From Chloroflexota bacterium (GTDB lineage Bacteria > Chloroflexota > Dehalococcoidia > UBA6926): 42,630 nt of DNA. Location: positions 1-42,630 of the forward strand of contig JAPOOK010000015.1 of NCBI GenBank assembly GCA_026713485.1, read 5' to 3'. A program made the position numbers and the translations under genes. The notes under the pieces were generated by a model. It was not told the DNA's origin. It did not search any database and saw only the letters and a list, made by a program, of their open reading frames with translations. Positions 39,650 to 42,630 of this stretch are shown here, piece by piece. The first letter of the stretch is position 1, and the number at the start of each line of letters is the position of its first letter.

Positions 39650-40741
39650 TTGTTCGCGTTGCTCGTTGTCGGCGGTTGCACGGCGGGCAGCCTGTACGAT
39701 CCGAAGCCATGGGCGGCGCCGGTTCTTCTTGGCGACGAGACCGTCGTGATTGGGACGGATACAGGACACATCGTCGTAGGCAACATCATCACAGGACTCG
39801 AATTGGGCCGGTGCGAGACGGGGGAGGGCCGCAATAGCGTGCGCGCAATCTTTGGCGCGCCGCTGCTGCATGACGGGCGCATCTATGCTGGGGGCTTTAA
39901 CGGGGTTTTGTACTCCGTAGACCCCAATTCACTGTTGCCAGAATCCGAGGCTGAGTGCGCCCCGTTCTTCGAGGCCGACTCTCCGATCGTCGGCGGACCA
40001 GCACTGACGCCGGACGGCGTATTGCTTGTTGGCACGGAGGGCACGGCCGACACAGAGCGCGGCACGCTATACGCGATCGACATTGCAAGCGCATCCACCC
40101 TATGGACATTTGAGGCCGACTCCGAGATTTGGGGCACGCCCATCATCGGCGACGGACTGGTATATGTTGGCACGCTGGGCGGCACGCTTCACGCTGTGCG
40201 CATGGATGAGAGCCCCGGCACAGAAGCGTGGCGGCATCAGGCCGAGGCCGGAATCGGCGGCATGACCCTGGACGATGGCGTCCTCTACGCCGGCGCGTTC
40301 GACAATAACCTCTATGCGCTGGACGCCACCACGGGCGCGCCCCATTGGCCAACGCCCTTCACCGCAGATAATTGGTTCTGGGCCGCTCCGCTCGTCATCG
40401 GTGATCGGCTATTCGCGCCATCTCTTGATCACTCCCTGTACATCCTCGATAAGGACTCGGGCGCACAGGTAATGAATCCCGTGAGGACGGGCGGTGCAAT
40501 ACAGAGCAATCCGATCCTGACAGGCAGCCATATCAGTATCGCCAACGAAGAGAAAGAAACGTGGTGGATTGATCCTGTGACCGGCCAGGGAATCGTTGGC
40601 GGCAAACTGCCTGATCCTGTTTACGCGCCGATCGTAGCATTCGGAGAAAGTGACGCGCTGTTCTTTGCCCAGGACGGCGCAGTCTACCGCGCGTCCCCAT
40701 CACTCAGGCAACCCGTACGGGTATTCCCCGTGGACAACTAG
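39650..40741 (+). CDS. PQQ-like beta-propeller lipoprotein inserted in the yidC cluster
   Basis: At least 363 residues. TTG 39650 is the first conventional start, but the lipoprotein signal begins earlier in the same frame: RRAGPLLLIVALFALLVVGG then Cys. A CTG at 39560, eight bases after GGGAAGGGGG and overlapping the yidD end by 11 bases, is the likelier start and would add 30 residues. The body is a beta propeller of PQQ/WD-like blades: GTDTGHIVVGNIITGLELG, IYAGGFNGVLYSVD, LYAIDIASASTLWTFEADSE, VYVGTLGGTLHAVRMDE, LYAGAFDNNLYALDATTGAP. The fold suggests a scaffold like BamB, here on the outside of the membrane. It stands between yidD and yidC, nine bases before yidC. Confidence 0.85.
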   Translation: MFALLVVGGCTAGSLYDPKPWAAPVLLGDETVVIGTDTGHIVVGNIITGLELGRCETGEGRNSVRAIFGAPLLHDGRIYAGGFNGVLYSVDPNSLLPESEAECAPFFEADSPIVGGPALTPDGVLLVGTEGTADTERGTLYAIDIASASTLWTFEADSEIWGTPIIGDGLVYVGTLGGTLHAVRMDESPGTEAWRHQAEAGIGGMTLDDGVLYAGAFDNNLYALDATTGAPHWPTPFTADNWFWAAPLVIGDRLFAPSLDHSLYILDKDSGAQVMNPVRTGGAIQSNPILTGSHISIANEEKETWWIDPVTGQGIVGGKLPDPVYAPIVAFGESDALFFAQDGAVYRASPSLRQPVRVFPVDN

Positions 40742-40750
40742 GTAGCAGCT

Positions 40751-41662
40751 ATGGAAGTCGTTGGCGATATCTTTATCTTCCTGCTTCTGCAGCCCATGCT
40801 GAACGGGCTGCTGTTGCTGTACAGCGTGCTCTTTGACAGCATGGCGCTTGCCATTATCGCCCTCACTGTCATTGTCCGCGTGGCGTTCTACCCTCTGACC
40901 CTCAAGCAGCTGAAGTCCTCTGCCAAGATGCAGGCGCTACAGCCGCAGATGCAGGAGATCCGCAACCGCTTCAAGAACAATCCTCAACTCCAGCAGCGCG
41001 AGACGATGAAGATGTACCGGGAGGCCGGTGTCAGTCCACTCGGCTGCCTGGGGCCGATGGTTGTGCAGTTCCCGATCTGGATCGGGTTGTACTGGGCAAT
41101 CATCAAGGGCTTGGGAAATCTGCCCGGCAGCTTCGTCTATCTTTCGCAGCGGCTCTACTCATGGCTGCCTGTTGGCGGGGAAGTTCTGCCACTGAACACA
41201 GAGATGCCATGGATCATCGGCACGCTCGATCTCTCCGCTCCTGACCCAACGCCACTTTTGCCACTTCTTGTCGCGGCGTCCACCTGGGCCCAGCAGCGCA
41301 TCATGCAGCCGCCCGCCATGTCTGACCAGCAGAGACAGCAACAACAGATTATGTTGTTCCTGTTCCCCATCATGCTGGGATTCCTTGCCTTTACTTTCCC
41401 ATCGGGCTTAGCCCTATACTGGTTCGTCTCTAACTTCATAACGATTGGTATGCAAGGATTCATGTCCGGGTGGGGAAATCTGATTCCCGGTCGGACACGG
41501 GTCGCTGCCAATACCACTACCCCTCCAGCCCCTCAGGTGGAGACGAGGTCAAATGATGAATCAGAGTCTGGAATGGACGGGGAGGACCGTCGAGGAAGCA
41601 ACTCAGCGAGGACTAGACGAACTCGGTCTGGGTCGCGAAGACGTCGACGTCGACGTCATTAG
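40751..41662 (+). CDS. yidC: YidC/Oxa1 family membrane insertase
   Basis: 303 residues. YidC inserts proteins into the inner membrane alone or with Sec. The first helix and core are present: ALTVIVRVAFYPLTLKQLKS with the essential Arg43, the cytoplasmic coiled hairpin KMQALQPQMQEIRNRFKNNP, CLGPMVVQFPIWIGLYWAI, and FTFPSGLALYWFVSNFITI. It lacks the large periplasmic domain of Gram-negative YidC, as expected for a Chloroflexota or Gram-positive-like form. The tail (about 265-303) is first acidic then strongly basic (RTRRTRSGSRRRRRRRH), suited to ribosome contact. That tail is encoded in the 110 bases (41553-41662) that also encode the start of Jag in another frame. Confidence 0.97.
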   Translation: MEVVGDIFIFLLLQPMLNGLLLLYSVLFDSMALAIIALTVIVRVAFYPLTLKQLKSSAKMQALQPQMQEIRNRFKNNPQLQQRETMKMYREAGVSPLGCLGPMVVQFPIWIGLYWAIIKGLGNLPGSFVYLSQRLYSWLPVGGEVLPLNTEMPWIIGTLDLSAPDPTPLLPLLVAASTWAQQRIMQPPAMSDQQRQQQQIMLFLFPIMLGFLAFTFPSGLALYWFVSNFITIGMQGFMSGWGNLIPGRTRVAANTTTPPAPQVETRSNDESESGMDGEDRRGSNSARTRRTRSGSRRRRRRRH

Positions 41663-42497
41663 CGAGGGACGTTCCGGCTTGCTGGGACTCCGCTCGGAAG
41701 ATGCGCGAGTCCGCCTGCGGGTGCGGCAAGGGGATGATGAGGACCAATACGCATCCTTCGCGTCCCTATCATCGGATGCAGAGAGCGCAAGAGAAATCCT
41801 CGCCGAACTGCTCCGACACATGGACGTCGATTCTGATATATCCGTATATGTTCCCGGAAGCGACCCCACCCGTCCCTTTGAATCCGGAGACCCTATCGTC
41901 CTCGATATTGAGAGGGAAGATGCCGGTCTGCTGATTGGGCGACGGGGCCAAACGCTCCGTCACGTTCAGATGCTCCTCAACACCATCGTCTCGCGTTCTG
42001 TCGGACACTACGTTCCTCTCCGCATTGACGTGGAGGGCTATCAGCAGCGCCATATCTACCGCCTCCAGCAGATCGCCCTTCGCGCCGCGGATCACGTGCG
42101 CAGGCGCAGGCGTCCCATCACCCTCGACCCCATGTCGCCCGCCGACCGCCGCATCATCCATATGACTCTTGCAGACAATGCGGCCGTCGTAACGGGCAGC
42201 ACGGGCCACGGCGAAAATCGACGCGTCACCATCCAACAGGCCCCACGCGGCGGCGGTGATCAACGCGGCGGTCGTCCTGCCAACGATGAAGCTCCCTCGT
42301 CTCAACTGTCCGTCGCTGAGGATGAGTACGACGACGATGATGACTATATCGAGGACGACGAGGAAGACCTCGATGAGTACGACGACGATGACTATGAAGA
42401 TGATGACGACTACGATGATGACGATGAGGATTATGACGACGATGACGACTACGACGATGAGGACGACGAGGAAGAAGACGAACCTCCCCCTCGGTAG
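41553..42497 (+). CDS. jag: RNA-binding protein Jag/KhpB (Jag-N, KH, R3H) with acidic tail
   Basis: 314 residues from ATG 41553, with GGAGACGAGG upstream, starting inside yidC. The Jag-N domain (about 1-55) has LEWTGRTVEEATQRGLDELG and ISEGRSGLLGLRSEDARVRL. The KH domain (about 75-160) has LIGRRGQTLRHVQMLLNTIV. The R3H domain (about 165-230) has LDPMSPADRRIIHMTLAD and VTGSTGHGENRRVTI. The last 65 residues are almost only Asp, Glu and Tyr. Jag/KhpB binds RNA and helps control cell division and envelope growth, and is usually encoded next to yidC. The tail is unusual and may mimic nucleic acid or bind basic partners such as the YidC tail. Confidence 0.95.
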   Translation: MMNQSLEWTGRTVEEATQRGLDELGLGREDVDVDVISEGRSGLLGLRSEDARVRLRVRQGDDEDQYASFASLSSDAESAREILAELLRHMDVDSDISVYVPGSDPTRPFESGDPIVLDIEREDAGLLIGRRGQTLRHVQMLLNTIVSRSVGHYVPLRIDVEGYQQRHIYRLQQIALRAADHVRRRRRPITLDPMSPADRRIIHMTLADNAAVVTGSTGHGENRRVTIQQAPRGGGDQRGGRPANDEAPSSQLSVAEDEYDDDDDYIEDDEEDLDEYDDDDYEDDDDYDDDDEDYDDDDDYDDEDDEEEDEPPPR

Positions 42498-42499
42498 TC

Positions 42500-42630
42500 G
42501 TGGTTTCCAGTCATCCTGATTTCGTCGCGGTGGGCGGGGCAGGCTCGCCTGCCGGCTATACAGCTTTAGACGCCGCCAAGCTCGGGCGCGCAGCCCGACT
42601 TCTGGCGAATAACACCCCTCCCGTGCACGA
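42500..42630 (+). CDS. possible start of the next gene in the jag cluster (partial)
   Basis: A frame opens at GTG 42500, two bases after the jag stop, and stays open to the window edge (43 codons). It reads in part VGGAGSPAGYTALDAAKLG then RAARLLANNTPPVH. Codon use is plausible and the other two forward frames contain stops. I do not recognise the product. The segment also holds an inverted repeat (GGCAGGC-TC-GCCTGCC, about 42538-42553) like those in Chloroflexota intergenic repeats, so non-coding sequence is a real alternative. Confidence 0.3.
   Translation, partial: MVSSHPDFVAVGGAGSPAGYTALDAAKLGRAARLLANNTPPVH

Overview
The window joins two unlike pieces of one bacterial chromosome. Bases 1 to about 10,475 are an accessory island that ends at a tRNA-Ile gene. 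Bases about 10,476 to 42,630 look like ordinary chromosome. The chromosomal part suggests a Chloroflexota bacterium of the Dehalococcoidia / marine SAR202 type. The signs are moderately high GC, a rpmH-rnpA-yidD-yidC-jag cluster, DUF3105 and DUF6159 proteins, an acyl-CoA dehydrogenase, a molybdenum hydroxylase large subunit, a Gfo/Idh/MocA oxidoreductase, and frequent GTG/TTG starts. This placement is inference; no rRNA or other decisive marker is present.

Island (1-10,475). At the left, a leftward pair encodes a small conserved protein and a DUF6094-type DNA methyltransferase cut by the window edge. It abuts a 5'-truncated gene fragment. Next come an HNH-type protein, a TIR protein whose stop overlaps the start of a RipA-like three-helix membrane protein, and a second TIR protein on the opposite strand: a compact candidate anti-phage module. 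A large replication-relaxation-like winged-helix protein follows, with a palindrome over its start codon. Then come a possible BECR-fold RNase with a DUF2283-HTH partner, a RelE/HigB-HigA toxin-antitoxin pair, an unrecognised protein with one C-terminal membrane helix, and a large serine recombinase. The recombinase frame runs antisense into tRNA-Ile, which is probably the attachment site.

Chromosome, first half (10.5-25 kb). This holds mazG, tRNA-His, two MFS transporters and a membrane protein with a charged tail. A polyamine pair follows (speD, agmatinase) behind an imperfect tandem repeat. Next are a coiled-coil protein, an rsmD-coaD operon and a DUF3105 protein, then a YihY/BrkB protein divergent from a DUF6159 protein, an acyl-CoA dehydrogenase, a small membrane protein and a Gfo/Idh/MocA oxidoreductase.

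Chromosome, second half (25-42.6 kb). This holds a proteasome-like Ntn-hydrolase candidate, the molybdenum hydroxylase subunit, an ankyrin remnant, DUF998, ArsM, DUF6508, an ankyrin-repeat exported protein, and rsmG followed by a flippase-like protein. A 1.9-kb insert bracketed by 86-bp direct repeats carries a small membrane protein and a trypsin-DUF192 fusion. A DrrAB-type ABC exporter follows, then rpmH-rnpA-yidD-(beta-propeller lipoprotein)-yidC-jag. In that last cluster the basic ribosome-binding tail of YidC is encoded within the first 110 bases of jag in another frame.

The strongest leads are the TIR/RipA module, the recombinase-tRNA junction, the 86-bp repeats, the yidC/jag overprint, the trypsin-DUF192 fusion and the extra lipoprotein in the yidC cluster.
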